DNA of 33,850 nt from Scatosoma sp045632265 (lineage in GTDB: Bacteria; Bacillota; Clostridia; Christensenellales; Borkfalkiaceae), in contig JAZQWG010000012.1 in assembly GCA_045632265.1 (NCBI GenBank), positions 1-33,850 on the forward strand, read 5' to 3'. Below the pieces are notes generated by a model. The model was not told where the DNA came from. It did not search any database and saw only the letters and a program-made list of their open reading frames with translations. Position 1 is the first letter of the stretch. The number at the start of each line of letters is the position of its first letter. Shown here in pieces: positions 15,646-23,818 of this stretch. The translations under genes were made by a program, and so were the position numbers.

Positions 15646-18213
15646 TTAAGCTCTCGACGAAAAAACGTAATTATCTCCAACGTAGTCGAGTGTCACTTTG
15701 TAGCCGTTTTGGATACGGCCAAGCAAAATTTCTTCCGACATTTTATCTTCTATTCTACGACGAATTACCCGTTTCAACGGTCTTGCGCCGTACTGCGCAT
15801 CGTACCCTTCTTTCACAAGCGCATTAAGCGCCGCCGCCGTCACCGTAAGCGTAATGCCACGCTGTTCAATCAAACGTTTGCAAAGGGAATTGATAAGCTT
15901 GCCAGCAATTTGTCCGCAATCCTTTTCCGTCAAGCGGTGGAATACGATTACGTCGTCCAAACGATTCAAAAATTCCGGCTTAAAGCGTTCTTTCAGCGTT
16001 TGCGTGATGTTTTCCTTCATCGATTCGTATTGCTTTTCGTCCGCGCCGTCCATCGCTCTATCTTCACTGCCAAAGCCGTACAAGCCCGTGCGAGCATCGG
16101 GGTTTTCCGCCGCACCTGCGTTGGACGTCAAAATGATGACTGCGTTTTTGAAACTTACCGTGCGCCCCTTGCTGTCCGTCAAGCGCCCGTCGTCCAAAAT
16201 TTGCAAAAGCAAGTTGAAAACGTCGGGATGCGCCTTTTCAATTTCGTCAAACAAAATTACACAATAGGGTTTGGTGCGTACTTTATCGGTGAGTTGCCCC
16301 GTTTGCAAATCTTCAAACCCAACGTATCCAGGGGGCGCACCGATGATTTTCGACACCGCTTGTTTTTCCATATATTCGCTCATGTCCAAGCGAATCATTT
16401 GTTCTTCCGAACCGAACAAGTTTTCCGCCAAAGCCTTGCAAAGGTCAGTTTTACCAACCCCCGTAGGGCCGACGAAGATAAACGAGCCGATAGGTCTTGA
16501 CGGGTCTTTCAAGCCTGCTCTTGCACGGCGAATTGCTTTTGCCACCGCACTAACCGCTTCGTTTTGACCGATAATGCGCTTATGCAAATCCGCTTCCAAG
16601 CGCATGAGTTTTTCCCCTTCTTCTTGCGTGATTTTGAGCAAGGGAATACGCATACGCGCGCTGACGATTGCGGCTACTTGTTCTCTACCGATGGCTAATC
16701 TTCCGTCGGGAAGCACCAACGGTGCTTGCGCTTGGCGAAGCGCAGCGGCACGTTCCATCGCATCACGCTTTCTTTCAAACGCCGCCGTTGCCAAAGCAAA
16801 TTCGCCTTGGCGTTCGTGCAATAAGCGTTCTTCTTCGCATGCACGAATTTCATATTCAAGCTCGGTCAATTCCGCACCGCCGCCCTTTTGCACACGCACG
16901 CGGGCAGCTGCTTCGTCCACAATGTCGATTGCCTTATCGGGCAAAAATCTATCCGTGATGTATCTCGACGATAATTGCACCGCCGCCTTAATCGCATCGT
17001 CCGTAATCACTATTCCGTGATGTTCTTCGTATTTAGGGCGCAAACCTTTGATAATCGCCACCGTGTCTTCTTGCGAAGGCTCGTCTACTTGTACGGGCGT
17101 AAAACGACGTTCGAGTGCGCTGTCCTTTTCAATGTACTTGCGGTATTCTTCAATCGTCGTTGCGCCGATAACTTGCAAATCGCCACGGGCAAGCATAGGC
17201 TTTAAGATGTTTGCCGCATCCATGCCGTTGTCCGACGATGCACCCGCACCAACGAGCGTATGAATTTCGTCGATGAACAAGATTACGTCGCCGTCTTGAA
17301 GCACCGCACCTATCATGTCCTTTAAGCGTTCTTCAAAGTCGCCACGGTATCGTGCGCCCGCCAACATGCCGGGCAAATCCACCGAAATAAGCGTTTTATT
17401 ATACAACTGTTCGGGCACGTTTCCGCTGACGATGAGTTGGGAAAGCCCTTCGATAATCGCACTTTTACCAACGCCCGGTTCGCCAACGAGCACGGGGTTG
17501 TTTTTCAATCTTCTCGAAAGGACTTGGATAACCTTTTCAATTTCCTTTTTTCTACCGATTACGGGGTCCATTTTCCCTTTTTTCGCACGCTCGGTCATGT
17601 CCGTGCCATAGGAAGCAAGTTTCTCCACCGCCGAGCTTTTTTGCGATACTTTATGATAGGCGTTGCCCCTTTCAATCGTGGACGACGTTTGCGCTTTGTT
17701 CTCTTCTTTTTGCGCTTCCTTGTCGTGCATTTCGTCAAAGGAAAGTTTTTCAAAGGGCGCATAATCGTCGCACACGCGCGCTTCACGCGTACGAAGCACG
17801 ATGGCATCACGCACCGCTTGGCGCAAATCTTCTACGTCGGTGAGTACGTTCAAAAATCTCGTCGCCCAACTGGTTGCGTCTTTCAAAATGCAATAGAGCA
17901 TGTGCGCCGTCGTCACGGGCGTACCGTCGTCTGCCGCAAGCAACACCGCATCGTCGTACATTTTTTGCGTACGAGTGGTTAAGCCGTCGTATTTGGAAGA
18001 TTTGTTTAAGCTGCGCAAAAACAGTTCTTTATACTGCTCTTTGTTTACCCCGCAAGAGTTCAAGGCTTGATAAGCGGAACACTCGGGAATCAACAAAAAC
18101 GCATAGACGAAATGTTCGCTGCCGACGTAGCGAACTTCGTTGTTGACGGCAATATCGTTTACGAGCGAAAATGCCTTTCTTAAATTTTCCGATGCTTTGG
18201 AAAGAGGGTGCAT
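15646..18213 (-). CDS. clpC: ClpC-type AAA+ unfoldase
   Basis: Hsp100 unfoldase that feeds ClpP and, in Bacillota, degrades phospho-arginine-tagged proteins. The divergent N-domain is about residues 1-150. D1 has Walker A GEPGVGKS (244-251) and FIDEIH (313-318). A middle coiled-coil region lies around 450-500. D2 has GPTGVGKT (582-589), LFDEIE (654-659) and GYVGFE. The ClpP-docking loop, normally (L/I/V)-G-F, appears as YGF (712-714). At 855 residues it is slightly longer than most ClpC. The third gene of the mcsA-mcsB-clpC set. Confidence 0.94.
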   Translation of the reverse strand: MHPLSKASENLRKAFSLVNDIAVNNEVRYVGSEHFVYAFLLIPECSAYQALNSCGVNKEQYKELFLRSLNKSSKYDGLTTRTQKMYDDAVLLAADDGTPVTTAHMLYCILKDATSWATRFLNVLTDVEDLRQAVRDAIVLRTREARVCDDYAPFEKLSFDEMHDKEAQKEENKAQTSSTIERGNAYHKVSQKSSAVEKLASYGTDMTERAKKGKMDPVIGRKKEIEKVIQVLSRRLKNNPVLVGEPGVGKSAIIEGLSQLIVSGNVPEQLYNKTLISVDLPGMLAGARYRGDFEERLKDMIGAVLQDGDVILFIDEIHTLVGAGASSDNGMDAANILKPMLARGDLQVIGATTIEEYRKYIEKDSALERRFTPVQVDEPSQEDTVAIIKGLRPKYEEHHGIVITDDAIKAAVQLSSRYITDRFLPDKAIDIVDEAAARVRVQKGGGAELTELEYEIRACEEERLLHERQGEFALATAAFERKRDAMERAAALRQAQAPLVLPDGRLAIGREQVAAIVSARMRIPLLKITQEEGEKLMRLEADLHKRIIGQNEAVSAVAKAIRRARAGLKDPSRPIGSFIFVGPTGVGKTDLCKALAENLFGSEEQMIRLDMSEYMEKQAVSKIIGAPPGYVGFEDLQTGQLTDKVRTKPYCVILFDEIEKAHPDVFNLLLQILDDGRLTDSKGRTVSFKNAVIILTSNAGAAENPDARTGLYGFGSEDRAMDGADEKQYESMKENITQTLKERFKPEFLNRLDDVIVFHRLTEKDCGQIAGKLINSLCKRLIEQRGITLTVTAAALNALVKEGYDAQYGARPLKRVIRRRIEDKMSEEILLGRIQNGYKVTLDYVGDNYVFSSRA

Positions 18214-18232
18214 AGTTTTTTCCTTTTATTTT

Positions 18233-19255
18233 TTAATCGACCTTTTCAATCAATTCGGGCAACATTTGTCGCACGATGTCCGCACGGGCTTCGTTGCATT
18301 CCATTTCGCTTGCCGCGTGCAAGTGATTTTCTAAACGGAAGGATGCGGGGCGCATATCCGCCATAAAGTTGTTCAAATCACGCATGTCCCTTGCATGGAA
18401 GAAGCCAAGCGCTACGCCAAGCTTTATCTTTACCATTTCCGACGTGAGTTCCTTTTGCGGAAGCAATACGCAATGTGTGAGCGTACCGTACGCGCGCATA
18501 CAAAGGTCTTTTAGTTGCTGTTTATTTTCTTGGAGCATACGCTCTCTTGCGCGAATTTCCAAATCGCAAAGCTTCATGGTCATGCGCACCATTTGGTCTA
18601 AAATTTCTTCTTCCGAATCCCCAAGCGTGCGTTCGTTGCTCACTTGGTAGTTATACCCTTCCGCCGCCGTGCCTTCGCCAAAAACGCCGCGCACCGTCAA
18701 ACCGCCCGCCTTTAATTTGGGGATAAACGTTTCCAACTCTTTGCCCCACGCAAGACCGGGCAAAAACATCATTACCGAAGCACGCATGCCCGTTCCTAAA
18801 TTGCTTGGACAAGCGGTGAGATAGCCAAGTTTATCATCGTACGCAAAGCCGAGCGTTGCTCCCAACCCTTCGTCAATGCCGCTGATGGTTTCGTACGCTT
18901 TGTACAAATCAAAGCCTTTGTGGATACATTGTTGACGGAGATGATCTTCTTCGTTGACCATAACCGAAATGGTTTTATCGGGGGAAATAAACGCTGCGCT
19001 AATCCCCTTGCGACGGATAAGAGCGGGGCTTATCAAGTGCTGTTCTTGCAGCAAAATCGATTCTTCTTCGCTCAACGTGGCAATGTCGTTCTTTTGGAAG
19101 TTGTCAAGCTGGGAAAGCGCTTGTTCGACGAGATACACCACTTCCTTGGCAAGTTTGCCCGAAAGCTTTTGCGGGAAAGGATAGGCGGCAAGGTTGCGTG
19201 CCAAACGGATACGGGAAGACGTTACGATTGTTTGGATGAAAGTCGGCTGTGCCAT
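18233..19255 (-). CDS. mcsB: Protein arginine kinase McsB
   Basis: Phosphagen-kinase-fold enzyme that phosphorylates arginine residues and marks proteins for ClpCP. Motifs are TSSRIRLARN (12-21), VNEEDHLR (100-107), CPSNLGTGMR (149-158), VRGVFGEGT (188-196) and VSNERTLG (205-212). The C-terminal allosteric pArg-binding site, RDxxRA in Bacillus, reads CNEARA (320-325) here: the first Arg and the Asp are missing. Length 340 is a little short of the usual 350-360. It overlaps the 3' end of mcsA by 34 bases. Confidence 0.94.
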   Translation of the reverse strand: MAQPTFIQTIVTSSRIRLARNLAAYPFPQKLSGKLAKEVVYLVEQALSQLDNFQKNDIATLSEEESILLQEQHLISPALIRRKGISAAFISPDKTISVMVNEEDHLRQQCIHKGFDLYKAYETISGIDEGLGATLGFAYDDKLGYLTACPSNLGTGMRASVMMFLPGLAWGKELETFIPKLKAGGLTVRGVFGEGTAAEGYNYQVSNERTLGDSEEEILDQMVRMTMKLCDLEIRARERMLQENKQQLKDLCMRAYGTLTHCVLLPQKELTSEMVKIKLGVALGFFHARDMRDLNNFMADMRPASFRLENHLHAASEMECNEARADIVRQMLPELIEKVD

Positions 19256-19692
19256 ATAACTTCGCCCTCCCTTTGAACGCGCAGTTCGTCGATTTTTTCC
19301 TCGTAAACTGCCGCCGATTTATCGTCGTTTTCCAAATAGTATTTGTTCGCCATAATGTCAAGCTCGTTGCGGCGACGATCCTTTCTTTCTCTACTTGATT
19401 TATAAGCGCACTTGCCACGGTGCTTTTCACCGCCTTGCATTTTCGTCACGACGGGGAATACTACGTGCGCCAACGCATCGTAGCATTGCGCGCAACCTAC
19501 CAAACCACTCTTTTTGAATTGAGCCGCGCTTGTGCCGCAATAAGGGCACGAAGAAAGCGTCGTTTCCGTTTCTACGCAAACGAAATCGTTGTGATAGCAT
19601 TCCAAACAGTAATACACCGTTTCTTTCACGCCGTTTTTAACCAACTCGTACGTTTTCGCCGCTTGGTTTTTTTTGCACTTTGCACACAACAT
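19222..19692 (-). CDS. mcsA: McsA, zinc-binding activator of McsB
   Basis: Adaptor that activates the McsB kinase. Four CxxC pairs are present: Cys3/6, Cys29/32, Cys49/52 and Cys67/70, with another Cys at 39. A C-terminal UVR-type helical hairpin (about 112-140) precedes a short tail. Length 156 is near the family norm. The start fits family N-termini (MLCxxC), although the ribosome binding site is weak (a GAAAG run). It is the first gene of the long operon. In most Bacillota ctsR precedes mcsA; here no ctsR is present. Confidence 0.9.
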   Translation of the reverse strand: MLCAKCKKNQAAKTYELVKNGVKETVYYCLECYHNDFVCVETETTLSSCPYCGTSAAQFKKSGLVGCAQCYDALAHVVFPVVTKMQGGEKHRGKCAYKSSRERKDRRRNELDIMANKYYLENDDKSAAVYEEKIDELRVQREGEVIWHSRLSSKQS

Positions 19693-19804
19693 AGCTTTCT
19701 TTTTTCTACCCTTTTGTTTTTATATTTTCTTTTTAGCGAAAGGAAACGGACTTTTTTCAGCCTTTTAGGCTGGTTTTCAATTCGCTACAATCATCCATAC
19801 TATC

Positions 19805-19833
19805 ATAATAGCACTTTTTTCCCTTTCCGTCAA
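19805..19833 (-). promoter_or_regulatory. Promoter of the mcsA-clpC-aro operon
   Basis: Minus strand: TTGACG at 19828-19833, 17-base spacer, TATTAT at 19805-19810. The leader to mcsA is about 100 bases. I see neither the GGTCAAA-type direct repeat of CtsR nor a CIRCE inverted repeat here. A short perfect hairpin (CAGCCT-AAA-AGGCTG) at about 19759-19773 lies in the leader and has no T-run after it on this strand. Confidence 0.8.
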
Positions 19834-19869
19834 GCGGGTAGGCGGATTTTTTTATTTAATAAAATAAAA

Positions 19870-19907
19870 ACACCCCGTTTTTTCCTCTTTCGAGAAAAAC
19901 GGGGTGT
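19870..19907 (-). terminator. Terminator of the Na/Pi transporter gene
   Basis: Perfect 13-bp inverted repeat (19870-19882 and 19895-19907; GC core CACCCCG/CGGGGTG) followed on the minus strand by TTTTATTTTATT. It is 14 bases past the transporter stop codon. Confidence 0.93.
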
Positions 19908-19921
19908 GATTCGTTTGTTTT

Positions 19922-21658
19922 TTATACGCTGTCTTCGCTGTGAACGACGTAGTTCAAGTGGTCGCCTACACGTTCAAGGTTGCAAACAAGGTTGATGAAA
20001 ATGGTGTTGTTTTCGGGACGGCACTTACCTTGGCTAAGGCGAGTGATGTGTTCCGCAACGAGTTCACGGCGCATGTTGTCGATTTGGTCTTCCACTTCGT
20101 CCGATTTTGCAATCAAATCGCTACGATTTTCCAAACCGATTTGCTTAACAAGCGCGTATTGTTCGTGCAACTTTTCGTGCATTTCGCACAATTTTTCGTT
20201 GATACCTTCGGAGAAGACAAGGTTTTCTTTCACTTCTCTGCGGGTGTACTTAGTCAAGTTGTCGGCAAGTTCCGCTACACGGTTGATGTCGCCGATGTTG
20301 TTGTGAAGCACACGAATTTCCTTTTCGTCTTCAAACGAAACGCCGCTTGCGGAAACACGAACGAGATAATCGCTGATTTCTTCGCTAAGAAGCAAAATAT
20401 TTTCGTTGTTTGCGCGCACTTTATCAATCGCTTCCATATCCCTTTCGATGAAGCCGTTGAAACCGATACGCAAACTTTCCATTGCCATATCCGCCATACG
20501 GAAGCTTTCTTTTTTAAGTTGTTCTACTGCGACGGTGGGCGTGGTGAGAAGTCGCTTATCCATGTAAACAAATTCCCAAGGCGCTTTTTCCTTGTGCTCC
20601 TTTTCACGGACAATTAGCGTAGCAGCTTTTACAAGCAAGCTTGTAAACGGCAAGAACAACGCCGTACACGTCACGTTGAAGAAGGTGTGGAACATTGCAA
20701 TTTGCGTTGCAGGATTGCTAAACCAACGAGCGAACGTCACTTGGAAGAAATCGCTGCCAACTACCCCTCTCGACCAAATAAGAAGCATTACCATGAACAA
20801 CAACGTACCAAGCACGTTGAACGTCAAGTGAATAATACTTGCACGGCGAGCGTTTACCGATGTACCGATGGACGAAATCAACGCCGTCACACACGAGCCG
20901 ATGTTAGAACCGAGAATAATATACAATACTGCGTTGCCACCGTCAGCGCCGCCGATGAACAAACCAACGTCCGCCATACCGATGATAACCGTCGTCACCG
21001 CACTCGACGAATTGAGAAGCGCCGTGAACAAGATACCAAATACAAGAAGAATGAACGGATTTTTCAAAGTAGAAAGCAAGTTTTGCACTTCTTGAATTTC
21101 CGTATATGCTTTCATCGAGCCGGACATGATGTCCAAGCCGAAGAATACCAAACCAAGTGCGGCAATTGCCATGCCGATAGATTTGACTTTATCCGATTTG
21201 AAGAACATTTCCATCATTACGCCCACAAAGAGCAAGGAAATGAACAAAATAGAAATATCAAACGACGAGCCACCCGACGAACCAAGCGCCGCAATTTGCG
21301 CAGTAATGGTCGTACCGATGTTTGCGCCCATTATCATGGTTGCTGCTTGGTACAACGTCATAATCCCCGCGTTTACAAAACCGACGACCATGACCGTCGT
21401 GACACCCGAGCTTTGTACAACTGCCGTTGCACCCGCACCGATACCAACGCCCACTAATTTTTTGTTGGAAGTTTTATTGAACAACTTTTTCAAGCCGTTG
21501 CCCGCAATCTTTTCCATGTTTTCGCTAAGCAATTTGAACCCGATCAAAAACGCACCGCAAGCAGCCAGCATCATGACGATATTCGTGATATGATCCATCG
21601 TGCTAATACTGCTTAAAGGCTTCAGCGTACTTGCGCTTAACAATATAGAACTTAACAT
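19922..21658 (-). CDS. Na+/phosphate cotransporter (NptA/PNaS family) with PhoU-like C-terminus
   Basis: Integral membrane protein of 578 residues. It has the two inverted family repeats: TAVVQSSGVTTV followed by MGANIGTT in the first half, and ALLNSSSAVTTV followed by LGSNIGSC in the second. The QSS/NSS substrate motifs are intact. About eight to nine membrane segments occupy roughly residues 20-350. The C-terminal ~200 residues are a soluble helical PhoU-like domain (repeated acidic helices, ending NLERVGDHLNYVV), common in this family. GGAGG five bases before the ATG supports the start. It has its own promoter and terminator. No Pho-box can be claimed by eye. Sodium-phosphate uptake is inferred from family. 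Confidence 0.92.
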   Translation of the reverse strand: MLSSILLSASTLKPLSSISTMDHITNIVMMLAACGAFLIGFKLLSENMEKIAGNGLKKLFNKTSNKKLVGVGIGAGATAVVQSSGVTTVMVVGFVNAGIMTLYQAATMIMGANIGTTITAQIAALGSSGGSSFDISILFISLLFVGVMMEMFFKSDKVKSIGMAIAALGLVFFGLDIMSGSMKAYTEIQEVQNLLSTLKNPFILLVFGILFTALLNSSSAVTTVIIGMADVGLFIGGADGGNAVLYIILGSNIGSCVTALISSIGTSVNARRASIIHLTFNVLGTLLFMVMLLIWSRGVVGSDFFQVTFARWFSNPATQIAMFHTFFNVTCTALFLPFTSLLVKAATLIVREKEHKEKAPWEFVYMDKRLLTTPTVAVEQLKKESFRMADMAMESLRIGFNGFIERDMEAIDKVRANNENILLLSEEISDYLVRVSASGVSFEDEKEIRVLHNNIGDINRVAELADNLTKYTRREVKENLVFSEGINEKLCEMHEKLHEQYALVKQIGLENRSDLIAKSDEVEDQIDNMRRELVAEHITRLSQGKCRPENNTIFINLVCNLERVGDHLNYVVHSEDSV

Positions 21659-21723
21659 TTTATCCTCCGTAAATCTTCGTCTTCCTGACTACACTTACTC
21701 TTTTCTCAAAATTTCGCAAGCAT

Positions 21724-21753
21724 ATTATAACATAATAATCTTGAAAAAGTCAC
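21724..21753 (-). promoter_or_regulatory. Promoter of the Na/Pi transporter gene
   Basis: Minus strand: GTGACT at 21748-21753, 18-base spacer, TATAAT at 21724-21729, leaving a leader of about 60 bases. The -10 is a perfect match and the -35 a four-of-six match. Confidence 0.65.
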
Positions 21754-21818
21754 CTAAATGAAGACACATTTTTTCAAAAAAATTCCAAAATCGACAAAAA
21801 ACTTTCCCACCAAAAACA

Positions 21819-21842
21819 AAAAAGAGCCTAAAGGCTCTTTTT
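21819..21842 (-). terminator. Terminator of the XRE-to-yfcE stress operon
   Basis: Perfect 10-bp inverted repeat AAAAAGAGCC / GGCTCTTTTT (21819-21828 and 21833-21842) with a 4-base loop. On the minus strand it continues as TTGTTTTTGG. It is 13 bases past the stop of the phosphodiesterase gene. Confidence 0.9.
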
Positions 21843-21855
21843 ATTTTTCGGTATT

Positions 21856-22335
21856 TTAGCGCAAACTTTCGCCGACGAGAACGTGCGTAATTTTGTCGCC
21901 GTTGACGACGAGATAGGCGTAAACAAGGTTCTCCCCCGTCATGCGAAGCGCCCCGGGATTGATGAGTGTGACTCCGTCTATTTGCGTGACAAGCGGAGTG
22001 TGCGTATGCCCGTAAAGAGCCACTTCACAGCCACGGGATTTCGCCGCTGCCGCAAGCGTTTCCAAGCCGTTTTTCACCCCGTATTTATGCCCGTGTGTAT
22101 AGAAAATACTTATCTTTTCCACATCTAAAACACCTTCCGTCGGGTAGGGCGAAAAGAAGTCGCAATTACCTGCGCAAAAGTAGGTTTTATCGGGGTATTC
22201 TTTATAAATTTCACGAATATCCCCCACACCATCACCTAAATGCACGAAAAAATCGTTTTCCGCAACCAGCGGACGAAGCTTGTCAATTGCCTTGATATTG
22301 CCGTGCGAATCGGAGATTACGACGAGCGTTTTCAT
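21856..22335 (-). CDS. MJ0936/YfcE-family metallophosphodiesterase
   Basis: Small calcineurin-like phosphoesterase of 159 residues. All metal-ligand motifs are present: SDSHG (8-12), HLGDGVGD (32-39), AGNCD, YTHGH, and YGHTH, followed by NPG. Members hydrolyse phosphodiesters such as cyclic nucleotides in vitro; the physiological substrate is generally unknown. The start overlaps the stop of the upstream rdgB by 4 bases (ATGA), and this rdgB-yfcE pairing recurs in Bacillota. It is the last gene before a strong terminator. Confidence 0.92.
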   Translation of the reverse strand: MKTLVVISDSHGNIKAIDKLRPLVAENDFFVHLGDGVGDIREIYKEYPDKTYFCAGNCDFFSPYPTEGVLDVEKISIFYTHGHKYGVKNGLETLAAAAKSRGCEVALYGHTHTPLVTQIDGVTLINPGALRMTGENLVYAYLVVNGDKITHVLVGESLR

Positions 22336-22919
22336 TGCTTCATTTCCTTGCGAAGAAGCTGCAATGCACGGAAGCGGTGGGACACGGAATTTTTTTCTTC
22401 CGCACTTGCTATACCAAACGATTTTTGCAAATCGTCGTTAAAGAAAATGGGATCGTAGCCAAAGCCGCCTTCGCCATCTTCCGCGTGCAAAATTTCGCCG
22501 TGCGTCTTGCCTTCTACGACGATTTCCTTGCCGTCAGGATACACGAGCGCCACCGCACAATGGAAATGTGCCTTGCGGTTGGTTTCCCCTTCCAAGTTTT
22601 TCAAAAGCAGCACTCTATTGCCCTTATCGTCGCCGTGCGCCCCGCAATATCTTGCGCTGTAAATGCCAGGTGCGCCGTTTAACACGTCCACGCAAATTCC
22701 GCTATCGTCCGCAATAACGGGCAACCCCAACGCCTTACACGCCGCACGGGCTTTTATCAAGGCGTTTTCCGCAAAGGTCAAGCCGTTTTCTTCCACGTCT
22801 TCGTCAAAGCCCATTTGCTTTTGCGAAAGAATTTCGTAATCGGGAAAAATTTCCGCAATTTCCTTTAATTTATGTTTATTGCCCGTCGCCACGACAAGCT
22901 GTTTTTTCGCCGTATCCAT
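22332..22919 (-). CDS. rdgB: XTP/dITP pyrophosphatase (RdgB/HAM1)
   Basis: Removes non-canonical purine nucleotides (XTP, ITP, dITP) from the pool. Motifs are VATGNKHKLKE (10-20), ADDSGICVD, PGIYSARY, GGFGYDPIF and SVSHRFRAL near the C-terminus. Length 195 is typical. AGGAG stands about 10 bases upstream of the ATG. It is 47 bases after the STAS gene upstream. Known family members have modest activity on other nucleotides; a direct link to the alarmone enzymes upstream is my inference from gene order. Confidence 0.95.
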   Translation of the reverse strand: MDTAKKQLVVATGNKHKLKEIAEIFPDYEILSQKQMGFDEDVEENGLTFAENALIKARAACKALGLPVIADDSGICVDVLNGAPGIYSARYCGAHGDDKGNRVLLLKNLEGETNRKAHFHCAVALVYPDGKEIVVEGKTHGEILHAEDGEGGFGYDPIFFNDDLQKSFGIASAEEKNSVSHRFRALQLLRKEMKQ

Positions 22920-22966
22920 ACGAATATGCTCCTTGTTATGTTTATTGCACGTGAAAAGTTTTTTTC

Positions 22967-23263
22967 TTATTCAATCGTGAGAATATCCAAAAAGCCCGTA
23001 ATATCGAACACTTCCATAATGTTGTCGTTCACGCCCGTAAGTTTCATCGTGCCTTGCGTGTTCATAATTTTTTGCGCTTTCAAAATAACTCTTAAGCCTG
23101 CAGAAGAAACGTATTCAAGACCCGACATATCAAAAATCAAGTCCTTTACGCCTGCCACAATTTCATCAAACGCCTTTTCAAGTTCGGGCGCAGTTTGCGT
23201 ATCAAGTCTACCTGCCACCACAAGCGTTGCTTCTTCGCCGTTTATTTTCTTTTCAATCGTCAT
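22967..23263 (-). CDS. STAS-domain anti-sigma factor antagonist (RsbV/SpoIIAA-like), copy 2
   Basis: A 98-residue single STAS domain. The phosphorylation segment SGLEYVSSAGLRV (47-59) aligns with the SpoIIAA/RsbV site, with Ser54 the probable phospho-acceptor. Such proteins are phosphorylated by an RsbW-type kinase and dephosphorylated by a PP2C phosphatase, both of which are encoded in the fused receptor gene at 25202. It is 55 of 98 residues identical, without gaps, to the STAS protein at 24894-25190 (counted by hand), with the same length and the same C-terminus GF-x-DILTIE. Located 27 bases after the HD gene. Confidence 0.92.
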   Translation of the reverse strand: MTIEKKINGEEATLVVAGRLDTQTAPELEKAFDEIVAGVKDLIFDMSGLEYVSSAGLRVILKAQKIMNTQGTMKLTGVNDNIMEVFDITGFLDILTIE

Positions 23264-23290
23264 AATTTTATTCTCCTTCGTAATCTATGT

Positions 23291-23818
23291 TTATCTATTC
23301 CACGTTTCCACGGGGGTGTATAAAAAGGGAAATTCCGTCACGGGCGTTTGCATGCTTTCCGCCAACGCTTTTACAGCACGCTTAATTTCGTCCGAAAAAT
23401 CCAAATACCATTCCACCGTTTCCAAAACGTATTTTTTCTTAAAATCTTCGTTTGCCACAACTGCGCATTGCAAATTATGCAACCGATCCGCCGCCTTAAT
23501 CGCAAGCGCCATTTTATTGCCTTTTATCGCCGCCATATATTCCGCCATGACGTATCCTTTCTTCTTCGTTAAAGCCTTTACCGCCGCAAGAATTTCTTCA
23601 TTGCCAAGCCGCAAAATTTCTTCTTCCATCGTAGGCGTATCTTCTAATAAATCGTGAAAGAGCGCAACGATTTGATAGTCTTCATCAAAGCCTTGCCCCT
23701 TGATCATTTCGTACACGGCGATAGGGTGCGTAATATAATCGTCGCCGCCTATGCGTTTTTGCCCCGCATGTCTTTCGGTGGCAAACGCCAAAGCGCGCTG
23801 AACTTTTTCGCCCACCAT
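23291..23818 (-). CDS. Stand-alone HD-domain (p)ppGpp hydrolase-like protein
   Basis: A 175-residue protein with the SpoT/Mesh1-type HD fold: RHAGQKR (His17), YITHPIAV (His31), the hydrolase hallmark HDLLED (55-60) and KAADRLHNLQ (Asp111). HDxxED marks hydrolysis-competent alarmone enzymes. The start is set at the ATG at 23818: AGGAGG lies 7 bases upstream. The stop of the upstream synthetase gene overlaps this ATG (TGATG), so translation is coupled. The likely job is to remove alarmone made by the neighbour. Inference from motifs; other phosphohydrolase substrates are possible. Confidence 0.85.
   Translation of the reverse strand: MVGEKVQRALAFATERHAGQKRIGGDDYITHPIAVYEMIKGQGFDEDYQIVALFHDLLEDTPTMEEEILRLGNEEILAAVKALTKKKGYVMAEYMAAIKGNKMALAIKAADRLHNLQCAVVANEDFKKKYVLETVEWYLDFSDEIKRAVKALAESMQTPVTEFPFLYTPVETWNR

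Noticed and set aside
19759..19773. Hairpin CAGCCT-AAA-AGGCTG in the mcsA leader as a terminator or operator
   Set aside because: The stem is short, no T-run follows on the transcribed strand, and it does not resemble CIRCE or the CtsR site; function cannot be supported.
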